Positions 42,601 to 64,000 of a DNA stretch of 64,000 bases are shown piece after piece (position 1 is the first letter of the stretch; each line of letters starts with the position of its first letter). The stretch lies in the NCBI GenBank assembly GCA_024305405.1, contig JAKNDB010000088.1:2870001-2934000 (forward strand), read 5' to 3'. Made by a program: the position numbers and the translations under genes. Below the pieces are notes generated by a model that saw nothing but the letters and a program-made list of their open reading frames with translations, was not told the origin of the DNA and ran no database searches. The DNA comes from Dirofilaria immitis. Lineage: Eukaryota > Nematoda > Chromadorea > Rhabditida > Onchocercidae.

Positions 42601-45600
42601 TGAAATGAACAAATGTTTTATTAAAATTATTCGAGTCTTCGAGAGATAATCAAGCAATTATAAAAACAAGGTTTTTGATCCAAACTATTAATGTATATCA
42701 AGAAAAACTAATTTTGATCAAATTACTAATATCAAAAAACTGGGAAAATGGAATCCAATTTATGCTAAAAATTCCAAGTTTCAATGTAAACTAATAAAAA
42801 CTGTAATGCAAAAAAAATATGAACCTTTCACCGCCAGCCATTGAATATTGCACAGATTCTTCCAGAACTTCAAAACTATTGGCACATCGTTTCAAGAGAG
42901 CGCATTCACCGACATTATGCATTGCTTGATTATGAACTAATGATACCACCATACCAATTATTTCTGTCTAGAAATAAAAATGAATCGTAAAAATACATTT
43001 GTTATTATCAAGTTTTTACTTCAAAATAAGTTCGTTAGAACTTACCAGAATTTGTAACGCACTACCTTTCATCGATTGCTGGAACGATTGATCGTAATTA
43101 TCGAATTCTAAAAATTAGGCTTAATTTCTGCGAAAATCTTCTAAAAAAATTTAAAAAAACTAAAAAAGAATTAAACTTAATTTCCGCGAACAAAAGAATT
43201 TAAATTTAACGAAAACTGCAATGAATTCGTATTCGCGAGACTCCGACTAAATGAACTATCAAATAAAATTTCTGATTCTAATAAATGTCAACAATATATG
43301 AATCATTTAACCGATTTTACATTTTTTAGGTTCTCGCATGTTTTTGTTTTTATCTGAGCTCATACTCATCGGAAATGCCTTTGTTAGCAATCGTTTATAA
43401 TATCTATCTAAAATTCACATCTTTGTCCAAATTCTCATCCTAATTTTCTCATTGGATTTTGTCTAGGTTGTAATTGAGTCTTAACAGCCAACGGGCTGTT
43501 TGGGAAAACCACTCCCATCTCCTAATCCATACAAGCCCTATTGTATGACAAAACAGATATCTTTTTACGAATAAAAGTTTTTACTATCGAATGGACTTAA
43601 CAAAGTTGTAAACCAGCCCAATTCAATTCAACTCGACACAATTCAACACAATTCCAACCAGCCCAATTCATTTCAACTCAGCATAACTCAACACAACACA
43701 ACTCAACTCAATTCACCTCAGCGAACCATAGTAAGCTGATCAACTAACACAACAAATCAACCCGTTGAAACACTGGTGGTATTTAGCTAATATTCGACAT
43801 CACACTTCCTGATTGAAAAATTCGTGACAAAAACTATTTGAACAACAATATGATATTACTATTATAATAAGAGGCATAGTAAAAGTATTTGTAACACAAA
43901 GACAAGAAAATAAGTAAGAGTAACGAAAAGCCACAAACTTTCGAAAATATTATCATTGAAAGCTATTGGTAATAATAGTTCTACAATGTGCGCCAAAGCA
44001 TCCGAATTAAGATAGAAAGCCATCTGGCGCATAAACGCAGTATAAGTATATTCCATATTTGGTAGTAGTGGCAGTAGGCATTGCTTGTTTAGCTGTGAAA
44101 CATATTTTGCTCCACTGATAATAAAATCTGTTGTTACTGAAATTTCTATTTATAAATTACAATTTCATCTTTCAAATAGAAACTCAATTAAAAGGCTTAC
44201 TTACAATAAACATCTTTTGATTAAGAGATAAAATCCTAACAATTCTTCTAAAATTACAACCAAAACAGGAATTCCGACTGATTAAATTCTTAAATAGGAA
44301 TACCTAAATCAATTAAAAACGATAACTAACCTAAATCGTAAACATTATGTACCAAAAATCGCAATATTTCAGCAGAATTTGCTACTATTTTGATCAGAAA
44401 TGCTAATGATAGATTCTGCAACTGTTCTACGGTAGATGTTGAATTTTCCAAAACTTCTCGATCTTTCTGCAAAAGTATTGTATACAACTATCAAAGCAAT
44501 TCTTTTGTGGTTTTAAATGATGTGGAAATGTTAGCTATTTTGTATCGACCGCAGTGAAGAAATTCACTTAATTTAATGTTACACATTAGCTTTGACTAAT
44601 AAGAATGTTTTTTGATACAAATGATAAGATCAATCAACTCAAGTCAAACGGAGGAATTAAGTTTTCGCATCTATTGCAATATTAAGTTTAAGAAACGTAC
44701 ATTTATCATTTCTCGCATTGCGTTCCTCAATTCAGCGTTGTTTTGACTAGCAAGAAATGTAAATACATCACAGATTGATAGAAATTTTTGCTTGTAACTT
44801 TCATGAAGCTCCATGGGTGCTTGATTGGTCTAAAAATATGATTAATCGGCGATGAAACTTGAGCCCGAAAATTTGAAGAAATATCCAACATATTCTGTAG
44901 TACCGCAAAAATGGAAATACTGGGTGAGATAAGACTGTATAAAACAATACAGCTATAAAAAATTCAGACTAAACAATAAACAAAATAAATATGTGTTTAA
45001 AGATTTATTTAACAATAAAAATGCGAATATTATATGGAAATTATCCACTCTATAATTTATTTACAATAATGTTGATTGATATTATAGATCTATTAAATAT
45101 CCAAAACTAATCGTAATTCGAAGTTATTTATGAAGAATTGAAAAATTACCAGCACTGCATTGAGATAGTGCTTGAAGTCTTGTATTCCTATCTTCAATAA
45201 ATGAGCAACAATAGTATCAGGAAATGAAACACTGTAAATAGAATGAGTAATTTCTTCAAGATTATTCAAAATTTCAAACAAAAACGAAATTTCACATTAT
45301 TCAGATAAAATTTCAAATTTAAACTGAAAAAAAAAGATTTCATTGAGTTTAAAAAAAGGATGAAAATTTACAACTAAGCGGTTGCAATTTTGAAATTCCA
45401 TCCTATATTATATGTCACAAAATAACTATTTGCCATTATTTATAAAGAAAATTAAATATTTAAAGAAATTTCACCGGATAAGCTTAAACTCACGCAATGT
45501 GCAACCATATCCAGGCAAAACAGAAACCATGTGCAGAAGCATCAATCAGTACAGAAAGACATTCGTCAGGTGTAGTATTTAGTCTGAAATTATTATTAAT

Positions 45601-48243
45601 AGCTGAAAAAAAAAGATATGTAGTTGTTGACAAGTTGCATATTTGCATAATTTTAAATCATTCCATAAATTCCACATACTTGCTATAGAAAACTGTGTTA
45701 AAGAAAGATAGCAGTTTTTTTCTTTTCCGTATAAATGATCAAATGATCGCATTCAAAATAATAATTAAATGATCTTATTCAAAAATCATAAGAGATTTGT
45801 GATACGCTTAAAAAACTCACAATAAAGCGATTGCCTTATCGGTTAATTTAATAACACTTGAAACAGCTGGACATGAATCGAATAAACCAAGTAAAGAAGG
45901 TGGTGCAATGCCAGTATTTTTTGCAATTGGACGTTCGTAATTATATTTACAAATTTCAACAAACAAATTACAAGCCCACTGAGAAAAAGAAACTTTCAAT
46001 TAGTAACAGCAATTTCGAGATAAAACTTCTAAATCTTCACACTGAATTCTCTAATTTTCATTTTGTAGAATCTATTTCTTTTGAATTTTAATGAAATTTT
46101 TATTGACAAATGATGCGAAATTTCAGATCAGCAGTTGCAGCCAAAATTTTTTTGAATCATACGCCGCCTATTCTTATAAATATCTATCGAAGGTATCAAT
46201 TAATCAGCTCGCAGCATTTATAAATCAAACTCTCGGAACACTGTAATTACTATTGTAGCTAAAATCTTTTCGATCTGCCTGTCAGCCTAGAGAGAACAAA
46301 TAAATTAATTATTAAGCTATTTTAATTCGTCCGAAACTTATTTTAACCGATTTAATTTCTTGATAAACCGAAATTTTTCTTAATATATCTTTTATATTCA
46401 GAGACTCTATCAAAACATGAGTGCTATATAATTTCTGATTACATTAATAGTTACTATAAATGATTAGATAAGAAACATAAAAAGGAACTATACCACAAGG
46501 ATATCAAATGCAAAGCCTTTTGATTGTGTTCTAATCAGTAAACGCCGAAATTCACTTGTAAGCTTTCGTATAGCACGCTCAATATTGGTAGTATCGGCTG
46601 CTAAAATATCAAAATTATTTTATATTTTTTAAATGATAAAAAGTAAGTTCAAATAACAAAATTCAAATTTCTAGAAAACAAAATTGGACTGAAAAATTAT
46701 CACATTCCCATGAATTATCGATTACATTAAATGTTTAAAAAAATCTTCCAAAGATAGCAAAAACATATCATGCTATAAAAGATATACATACTAGTCTCTC
46801 AATAGATAACAATTGATAAATCTTCGCTTTTTAATCATCTGCTTATCAATCTAGGTTCAAGCATTTTAATTTAGCAAAACTAAAAGACAGTTTTCCTAAT
46901 AATATATGCATCTAATCATTCAATACTTTTTAACTTTTCCAATCACTGTTCTATTCTAAATTATAGATAAACAGATTGAATGTTATGAAATAAAGTTCAT
47001 GAATTCCTCTCCTTCCTTAGAAATACAATTCAAATTTTCCCAGGAAAGCTACGTTCTCGTCCAAATGTCATATAATGACGTGAAAGTGATCGACGGATTA
47101 TTCAATTTAATATTTTCTATATCATAACATAATACCAGGAGACCAAATATAGCTATATTTAGTGGATACATATTATATTCACCTCTTCTGACTTGACTTA
47201 TAAATCCCTCAATCATTATTTAGACGAGAATTCTTGAATAAATTAAATTAATCTAACCGATATGAGGATTCTCTTTTTCGATAAATACAAGTGCGTTGCT
47301 TCATGTGTCAACATGCCAACATAATTCAAAACAGCAGGTCTACAGAAATAAGCAATGATATAAAATACATGATGTAAACGACAGGAAAATAGGAATAATC
47401 GAAAATTTAATATGGATATTAAATCTTTGAATAGATTAGTAAGACAAGAAATCTTTCTTAATCAAAAGTATAAATCTTTAACCAAATCTAAACAAGAACT
47501 ATTTTTATCAGAATCATTCCAAAATTCAGTACTGTCGTAAAATTAAGTCAAAAATTTATATGGCAGATATAACACTCATTTTAAAAAATATTAATCCCTA
47601 TTAAGCAGTCAAAATTTCCATTCTTAATAATTTTCTGATTCAAAAACGTTCTGTTTCCCTTAAATTTGTAAAATTAAGTCGAAAATTTATATGACTACTG
47701 GATCATTTTTAGACTTCAAAGATATATCAAAATTAGTCACACCTGGAACTCGGAATTTTTGATAAAATTTTTATACAAGGATCTACCAAATGTGAAACAG
47801 TATTATTCGCCCATATTGGCCTTAAATTCCGATATACCATTCCAATATCGTCTACTGCACCGGTAATCGCATAAATATCAATCAGATATCGTTGTAACAT
47901 CTGAAATTATTTAGCTAAGCTAAACTGTCATATTATTGTTATTTTTTAATAATTAATTATGATTTTATATCAATTATTACCTGTAATTGTTCAAATATAT
48001 TAAAAAAATCCCGCGGATATAATTTATCTGTTATGATAATCCAAACTAATCATTTAATTAAGCCAACTTAACAATATTTTAATATTCACGACTCGTTAAA
48101 ATTACTAAACAAATTTCGAATCAATAATTAAACTCTAAAATGATTACCTGAGTATTGGGAAGTTCATCTTCTTCTTCCGTCAAACGTACCATATGGGGAT
48201 CATCCGTAGCAGTAACGTGAGATGAAGATGGTCGAATTGACAT
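36699..48243 (-). CDS. ints-5: Integrator complex subunit 5
   Basis: This is a scaffold subunit of the nuclear Integrator complex, which binds RNA polymerase II, cleaves snRNA 3' ends and attenuates mRNA transcription. In known Integrator structures INTS5 forms the shoulder with INTS8. The protein is about 1,115 residues, helical throughout, with no catalytic motif; human INTS5 is about 1,019. Matching blocks occur in human order: [16 protein letters not shown] (human SLPPARAAVLDHLRGV), [16 protein letters not shown] and [18 protein letters not shown] (human SFPGTIISRVLSCGLKDF), [13 protein letters not shown] (human RFLRNLALLVGWE), [14 protein letters not shown] (human FHAGVIGRGLKPPK), LWYCCPLLK, and near the C-terminus [12 protein letters not shown] (human VLHRNIDRLG). 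The start at 48,243 follows an in-frame stop; the stop is TAG at 36,699-36,701. Four exons need one extra base in an A/T run to hold frame, and two junctions (near 42,199 and 44,205) stay unresolved. The human alignment is from memory. Confidence 0.87.
40201..40220. repeat. (GA)n run in INTS5 intron
   Basis: Ten GA dinucleotides lie in the intron between the exons at 39,793-39,903 and 40,270-40,500. Confidence 0.9.
43483..43500. other. 7-bp perfect stem with AACG loop in INTS5 intron
   Basis: AACAGCC and GGCTGTT flank the four-base loop AACG. It is unusually GC-rich for this window and lies inside the large intron 43,108-43,938. The function is unknown. Confidence 0.7.
43611..43727. repeat. 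CAATTCAACTC-type repeat in INTS5 intron
   Basis: A C/A-rich, G-poor tract is built from AATTCAACTCAACACA-like steps. A longer unit starting AACCAGCCCAATTCA occurs at 43,611 and again at 43,656 (45-bp period). Its composition differs sharply from neighbouring introns. Confidence 0.75.
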
Positions 48244-49680
48244 ATTCAAACTTTAGATTCTCTTAAATCATTTAAACTATATTTGAAAAATTCCATCCAA
48301 CACATATGCATGCGTATAACTCATCGCTACGGTTTTTTGGTAATGATCTGAGAAATTTGGAATGTTTTTGACCTAAAGTTTCAAGAAAATATACAATGTA
48401 TACAACCCCATATACCACACGCCTTATTATTTATGATTATCATTACTCATTATCGTGACAATCACATAATTATGACCATAATTCATAATTTTCGATATAT
48501 TTTATAAATATATTTTTATAATTGTAAAATCCTATCGTCATTTCTACATTCTTATAGTACAGAAATGGAATAAATTGAATTCGCTTAAATAGTTCCTCCG
48601 AATTCTCGAGAATCTTATCCATCTGCGGCAACTTAGTTCTAGTTGAATTCAATCATCAACCTCATATTTTTATCATCTAAACCATCTTAGCGTTCCATCG
48701 ATCCTAACTACTACTGATATTTTTATCACCTTTGAAATGCTGAATTTAAGCACACGGAAAATAATTCTCAGAAAAAAAAACCTTTATTCTTAATGAAATT
48801 CACAGGCTATTACCACAACATATTTGGTAAAATGCAACGAACAAAAAAAATTCCGAGAATTAATATCCTACCTAACTATTAATAATTAAAAAAACTACTA
48901 GTACTACACTGTCGAAATTAGAAAAAATAGCTAATGAAGATTATAATAATTCCTGGAATTGAAAAATTGAATTTTATGTTTTTGAGCATTGAAATCTTCT
49001 GCAAATTTAATGATTCCAAACGTAGTCTCATTTCGTATCTCTATGATTAAATTTGTATATATTTCTATCATTTATTCCTGCTTAAATATTATGCAAACAC
49101 TTCGGTATAGCAATCAGTATTCTATTACATCATTTTCAGCTGAACATAATAATCAAAAATCAAGAGCTCATTAATCCTACTTATGGTTACATGAAGAAGT
49201 TAATAAAGTAATAAAATGTATAGAAGTTAATTTCTAGAAAAACTTCCAATTCAGAAATTTACAAAAGATAAGAATGGACTGAATCGATAACTTCAATCAA
49301 TTTCGATAATTTCACTGAATTATTTTTAATAATAAATAGAAACGAATTAGAAAGTTTTTTTACCCATAAAATATTTCATCGAATATATAAAGGCACACCA
49401 TAAATCATTCACAAAATATAATTTGAAAAAATCATGGCATAATTGTAAAGGCATATCGGTACTCGTTAAAATATGGCCGAATACAAGCAATACAATTGAA
49501 CTATGTAGGCAAAAAAGATAAATTACCGTATTCGCAATATTTAAAAACAATAACAAAGAAATCTACGTGAAAATGAGAGAAAAAAACTTTTAAAAAACTA
49601 AAGGAAAATTAAAATCAGTTTCATTCCTAATCACTGCAATACGAACTACAAAAAGCATGGTTAATGAAGTTGAAATGATT
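48244..49680. other. intergenic spacer between two minus-strand genes
   Basis: This 1.4-kb spacer must hold the phosphorylase 3' untranslated region and the INTS5 promoter/5' leader. No exon, spliced-leader acceptor or RNA gene could be assigned. The short frames here (for example 48,470-48,652 minus) have no homology that I recognise. Confidence 0.5.
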
Positions 49681-58512
<8,832 letters not shown>

Positions 58513-60486
58513 TTTCTTTTCCCTTCCTTCAAAAATAAATCCGATCATTTTGCGTAATTCTCGTATTACTTTACATAACCCATTAATATTTTGATTTTTT
58601 TTACGAAATATAATAATTTCAACTTATAATTTTTACCGCAAATTGTTATAAACGTAAAATATTCGTGAATAAATGTAGTGGTAAGTTGCAAAACGCATAA
58701 TATTTGAAAACGAGATGGGAATGAATATATATGAGATCAAAATTATAAAAAAAAAAAAAAAAAAAATGATGTTTAATTTATGACAAATCTTATTGGTTTA
58801 TATAGTTGTAGTTAATTACAAAAAAAGTAAATTTTAAGTTATTACGTAAAAGAAATGAATAATATGAAAATAATCTTGATGATTTATATGTTGTAATTGA
58901 ATTATGAAAAAAGAAAATGTGATAAATTTATATGTTTATATGTGAAAGTAAATGAATATGATGAAGTGAAAGCAAAATGCAAAAGAATGGAAATATTTAA
59001 GAACTATTTTGACATTTCTGTGCTATTATATACAAATACTAATTTATAATAGCATACAAAATGTTTTCTAAAATAGTAGCTAATAATTTTGATTTATCAC
59101 ACAATTTTTTAATTTTTTTATTTGTCAAAATTTTCAAAGCTAAAAATAAAATTGAAAAAGAAAAAAAGTTAGGCAAATTAGAAAAATTTTGAAACATTGG
59201 AAATTAAATTTTCTTTTTATTTAAAACTATTAGTTAATTCGTTTTTAAAACAATAATATATTTCTTAAATTTTATTCATTTTAAGTCTAAACATTTTTTT
59301 AAAAACTTTTCAAAATTAACAAAATTATTAATTAAGTTTAAAATAGTAATATAATTATTAGAAAATGTTTATTTAAGATGAAATTGATTCATAGTTTTAG
59401 CCATATACATATGCCAATCATAATATATAATAGATTTAAAAGAAAAAACGAATTTAAAAAATATTCATCGAAGTGGTCAATAAATATTATATATTATGAT
59501 ATAATACTGTTGGGATTAATTTTTAATCAAAAAAATCATTATTTAAAATAATGATAAAACTATTAAATGCCAAATTAAGCAAAATTATTATTAATCCGAT
59601 GAAAATGTAACTATTCTCGATAAATGAAGTATAATCTCGAGAGTACTAAGATGTTTAAAAAAAGATTTATTGATTTGATTTGATAATTGTTGGTACTAAT
59701 AAAAAATTATATAACAATCTTTGTTTCTGATAATTTTGCATACCATTGACTTTAATTTATACCAGCAATAATACAGTTGGAATTTAGCTATTTGATTACA
59801 TTGTCAATTAGTAAGCCAATTAGATAACATTTGTTATTTATTTTATTTAAATATCGTATCCAACAATATAAATTGTGCTGCTGAAAAGAAATATTGTTTG
59901 GCTATTTTGGCCTATCACTTATTTAAAAATATAATCATTATAATATTTGCTTATTTGACTATTTATTTATTTATTTAATTATTTATTTGCTCAGTTTTTA
60001 TACTTATATCAGTATAAATGTTTTTAAATACTTACATATGTATTTTTCATAAATTCCAGGCCCATATTTCTTCCAAAAATTGGAAACGAAAAAAAAATGG
60101 AATTATTTAAAGAAAAAATGAATTGGGATTAAGAAAATATAATAAAATGATTCATTTGTTTTTTTATTTTTACAATATTTCATTTTTTTATTTTCTTCTA
60201 AAAATACTTTTCTCTCAATAATTTATGATTAAAAATTAATTAATATTATATTATATTCAAATATTCTTTTTCTCAAATTATCCAATAATAAAAAATACAA
60301 AGAAAACTTTCGAAAAGTTTCTGATAGATTTGCAAAAAAAGAAAATTGGAAATTTTATGAAAATAATAATATATATAAATTTAAAAATATTTACAAAATT
60401 GAAATTTCGAATACTAGAATTATATATATATATATATTAGTATGAAATATGCATACATTTATATGAAATAATCGATAGTTAAAACG
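58513..60486. other. upstream non-coding region of the phosphorylase gene
   Basis: No further gene is seen. It should contain the promoter and leader of the phosphorylase gene. A run of 20 A residues lies at 58,747-58,766. No TATA-type site can be singled out in such AT-rich sequence. Confidence 0.5.
58747..58766. repeat. A20 homopolymer
   Basis: Twenty consecutive A residues lie about 235 bases upstream of the phosphorylase start codon on the opposite strand (poly-T in gene orientation). Confidence 0.9.
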
Positions 60487-60567
60487 TACAACATACACAC
60501 ATGCATACATACACACACACACATACATACATACATACATACATACATACATACACATACATATATA
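60487..60567. repeat. CATA/CACA simple repeat
   Basis: A mixed array of ACAT tetranucleotides and AC dinucleotides, about 200 bases before the main CATA array. Confidence 0.92.
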
Positions 60568-60771
60568 TCAGAAAAATTGTGAAATAATTTTGAGATTAAA
60601 AAAATCTATTGAAACTTGACTGATGATATTTAAGCTATAAAAAATAAAATATTAGAAATTGTAGAACGATGCTCAATCATTATCAACACATCTAAAGCAC
60701 AAGTAAAACGGATAAACGATTGAATGAATTAAGCAACAGGTGTCCCTCATAATATAAATATCCACAACATC
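60568..60771. other. non-repetitive spacer between CATA arrays
   Basis: About 200 bases of AT-rich sequence with no gene or motif that I can assign. Confidence 0.4.
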
Positions 60772-60815
60772 TACATACATACATACATACATACATACAT
60801 ACATACATACATACA

Positions 60816-60849
<34 letters not shown>

Positions 60850-60883
60850 CATACATACATACATATATACATACATACATACA

Positions 60884-60915
<32 letters not shown>

Positions 60916-61001
60916 CATACATACATACATATATACATACATACATACATACATATATACATACATACATACATATATACATACATACATACATATATAC
61001 A

Positions 61002-61033
<32 letters not shown>

Positions 61034-61050
61034 CATACATACATACATAT

Positions 61051-61081
<31 letters not shown>

Positions 61082-61091
61082 CATACATACA

Positions 61092-61124
<33 letters not shown>
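60772..61124. repeat. CATA tetranucleotide array with periodic ATAT interruptions
   Basis: About 350 bases of (CATA)n open with about 68 uninterrupted bases. The array is then broken at fairly regular steps of 16-24 bases (longer in places) by CATATATA, giving a higher-order pattern. The overlapping minus-strand frames that encode Met-Tyr-Val-Cys repeats come from the microsatellite and are not genes. Confidence 0.96.
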
Positions 61125-61125
<1 letters not shown>

Positions 61126-61590
61126 CGAGAAGAGCAGTTCACGAAATGATATAAATTTTTTTTTATTACACTCAACTAAAAATTGAATCTCCAGCTTCAT
61201 AATCAATCCTAAAAGCAAAACATCAACAGCAATAACAGCAAAAATTTCAACTTCTTCATTTCAGCATGAAATAATAGTAAAAGAATAAATACTGACTGAT
61301 AGCATAACAATGATAAATAATAATATAATTTCGCAAATGTAATAGCAGTAGTGATAATGATAATCTTAGTATTGATTGATGATAATGATGGCAATATTAG
61401 TAATAATAATTTAATAAAAATTACGTAGAAGTAATAACTGATAACGTAGTTGATAAGAGTAATAATAATTGTAAACGATAATCATCATTGCTACCATCAT
61501 TATTATTATCATTATAAATATTCATTAGTGATAATAATATAATTTTATAATTAAATCCCCAATAATAATTGTAAACTATCACCATCATAC
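61125..61590. other. AT-rich spacer, cryptic simple sequence
   Basis: GATAATGATGATAA-like decayed trinucleotide sequence between the CATA and ATT arrays. No gene is seen. Confidence 0.45.
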
Positions 61591-61799
<209 letters not shown>

Positions 61800-61875
61800 G
61801 CATTCTTAAAATATCTCGATATAAATTATAAATCATTGCGAATCATAATCTCATCATCATCATCATCATCATCAT

Positions 61876-62408
61876 TAACATTCTAACAGAAATATCTTCG
61901 TCAAATTCACAATTCTCGTCTAATCCTTAAAAATGCGAAATTTCATATTTTACATTTGAAGCCGCCAGCAGTTAGCAGTATCTGCTGGAATGAAAAAATT
62001 GATGGAGATTGATTGATGGTAAAAATAATTGTTTATTCATTTTTTACCTCTTTACTTTTCCTTCGTTTTCGTCGAATTTTTTTTTACTTTATTATTTCTT
62101 TGTTCTTCTGTTCGTTTACATTTACCGTTCAATCATTATAAGATTGAATCGGTGACTGTTTTAAAAAAAAAAAGAATAAAAATTAAATATATATCGAAGA
62201 TGAAATCTTTGATATATATTTAATAATCATAATTCAATAATAATGGTGTAATCATTAGTGTAATAATTTATACTACTGATGACGATAAATAAAAATTATG
62301 AAGATAATGACACCTATCAATAATGTGATAACAAGAAAAAGCTGATGCCAGATTATTACATATTTTAATTTTCCCAACAATTTTAATCTAAATTTAATAA
62401 TTCATGTT
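61876..62408. other. spacer between ATT arrays
   Basis: No gene was recognised. The small frame at 62,029-62,223 is Phe/Leu-rich and has no support. Confidence 0.4.
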
Positions 62409-62705
<297 letters not shown>

Positions 62706-62780
62706 GTAGTAGAATTTAGTATTAATATTAATGTTATTATATTGTTTTATTGGCAGAGTCTTCGAATGAAAACGACGCAA

Positions 62781-62826
62781 TCTAAATATACGATATATAT
62801 ATATATACATATGTCGTATATTTAGA
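62781..62826. other. 46-base near-palindrome
   Basis: TCTAAATATACGA (62,781-62,793) is matched by its exact reverse complement TCGTATATTTAGA (62,814-62,826) around a 20-base ATAT-rich centre that can itself pair partly. It is a possible cruciform or relic of a small inverted-repeat element. Confidence 0.85.
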
Positions 62827-64000
62827 ATTTACAAATTAAAATCATTTATTCTTTCATATTGAAATTTTTCAAATAAAATAAACAATTATACAATTATATA
62901 TAAACAATTAATAAACAAACAACTTATACAGGAATTGATTATTTTTCTATTTCCTCCAACTTATTAATTTAGAATAATAAGAAATTTTCAAGAGAACAGA
63001 AACAAATGATTAAATGAATTTTTGACCATTTCAATTAAAGAAAAATAAACGTTTATTCGATTCATCTAAAAATCATCATATAGCAACGAAAGATAAAGTA
63101 GGAAGGATGAAAAATAATAAAATTTAAAATTTATTATAGAAAAAGAATGAAATATTTGTTCTTCTTCTTTACAACTCTCGAGCTCAATATTTAACGATTC
63201 GATTACTTTCTTCAACATTACTTCTTAAAAGCAATGAATCCTAACTTTTTTTCAAAACTGCTCTATTCCTAACATTGCGAAAATAAAAAAAAAAGTAAAA
63301 AATGAAAAGTAAAAAGCAGAAAGAAAAAAATGATAAATGTGAAATTTATGTTTACGCAAAAATTTTTAGTAATATTACTAATGAGGGAAGAAAGAAATTT
63401 CGTTATTTTTTCAAATAAAAAAGTTTATTACAAAAATATGACGAGAAAGTTATCATTTATTTTTGTTATCATATAAATATCATTATATAATTTATTAATT
63501 ATTATAATAAATTGTAACTATTTCGAATTAAAGGTAATAAATATATTATCATCTAATCTGTAACAAAATTTTTGATAAAAATCAATAAAATCTTCAATAT
63601 CGACAATTTACTAGCTGAATTTTTTGAATATTAATATGATCGATTAGTTGATTAACTAATAACAATAATTTTATATTTATCAAATTTTGATTTTCTCAAT
63701 TTATATGGTAAAAATTTAACTTAAAAATTTATCTAATTCTTCTTTTTTAGAACTGAAGTTCAAACTGAATTCTTAAAACTGAGATTTATTATTTGTCAAG
63801 ATTTTTATTTGCGATTTGAATTTTAAGTTCAAAATAATGATATTATTTGCAGCTAATATTACGGTAAATATTTTATTAATTAATGTACATCGCATTTTTT
63901 TAAACAAAAAGTTCCAGCGAAAAAATAGAATACTTTGTTGAAATGGAACAAATATATCGTACAGCAAGCAGTAAAATGTGTTGCAGTATTATACAGTATA
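62827..64000. other. gene-free AT-rich region
   Basis: No gene or array was recognised to the window end. Confidence 0.5.

Larger units (their letters stand above)
36699..48243 (-). other. INTS5 exon map
   Basis: Exons in transcription order: 48,148-48,243; 47,981-48,027; 47,743-47,900; 47,258-47,339; 46,494-46,600; 45,821-45,978; 45,494-45,583; 45,150-45,231; 44,701-44,829; 44,331-44,466; 44,205-44,247 (least sure); 43,939-44,092; 43,046-43,107; 42,825-42,967; 42,491-42,599; 42,199-42,342 (donor unsure); 41,811-41,950; 41,584-41,674; 41,298-41,447; 41,061-41,164; 40,723-40,860; 40,270-40,500; 39,793-39,903; 39,661-39,714; 39,416-39,507; 39,023-39,113; 38,681-38,785; 38,095-38,199; 37,269-37,355; 36,699-36,812. 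Boundaries were chosen from GT/AG sites, codon phase and protein similarity. Confidence 0.75.

Noticed and set aside
46230..46290. Possible extra INTS5 exon ([17 protein letters not shown])
   Set aside because: The exons at 46,494-46,600 and 45,821-45,978 join directly in phase and match the family without it.
58513..58548. Upstream ATG adding 12 residues to glycogen phosphorylase
   Set aside because: Starting at 58,512 places the regulatory serine at the conserved position 14; the upstream extension has no family counterpart.
60673..61218. 181-codon Met-Tyr-Val-Cys repeat protein
   Set aside because: It is an artefact of the CATA array; all three minus-strand frames are open for the same reason.

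Overview
The window looks like nuclear DNA of a very AT-rich nematode, probably clade III / Spirurina, though the species is not identified. Three things point there. The two recognisable genes are cut into 20 and about 30 short exons whose acceptors are mostly TTTCAG or TTTTAG. The glycogen phosphorylase protein is closest in wording to nematode PYG-1. A T/G-rich fragment resembling nematode mitochondrial cox3 sits in one intron.

Layout: 1-36.6 kb has no gene I can support. It is low-GC DNA with cryptic simple sequence, purine/pyrimidine tracts, tandem duplications, a 28-bp satellite (14.9 kb), a long ATC microsatellite (21.8 kb), a degenerate 35-bp minisatellite (29.0-30.0 kb), a dispersed repeat present at 25.3 and 29.4 kb, and a 19-bp perfect hairpin (31.8 kb). 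One isolated exon-like block at 18.96-19.11 kb and two degenerate helix-turn-helix-like fragments at 17.3-17.6 kb are the only protein-like signals. From 36.7 to 48.2 kb the minus strand carries the Integrator complex subunit 5 gene (INTS5). From 49.7 to 58.5 kb the minus strand carries a complete glycogen phosphorylase gene. From 58.5 to 64 kb there is only non-coding DNA, with large CATA and ATT arrays.

The two genes point the same way, about 1.4 kb apart, but have unrelated jobs (snRNA/mRNA 3'-end processing and transcription attenuation versus glycogen breakdown), so I see no functional unit.

Two observations stand out. First, an approximately 0.6-kb mitochondrial-DNA-like insertion lies antisense in intron 3 of the phosphorylase gene. 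Second, seven exons of both genes keep reading frame only if a run of A or T is one base longer than shown. This looks like systematic homopolymer contraction in the assembly rather than gene decay, and it explains why neither gene translates cleanly exon to exon.
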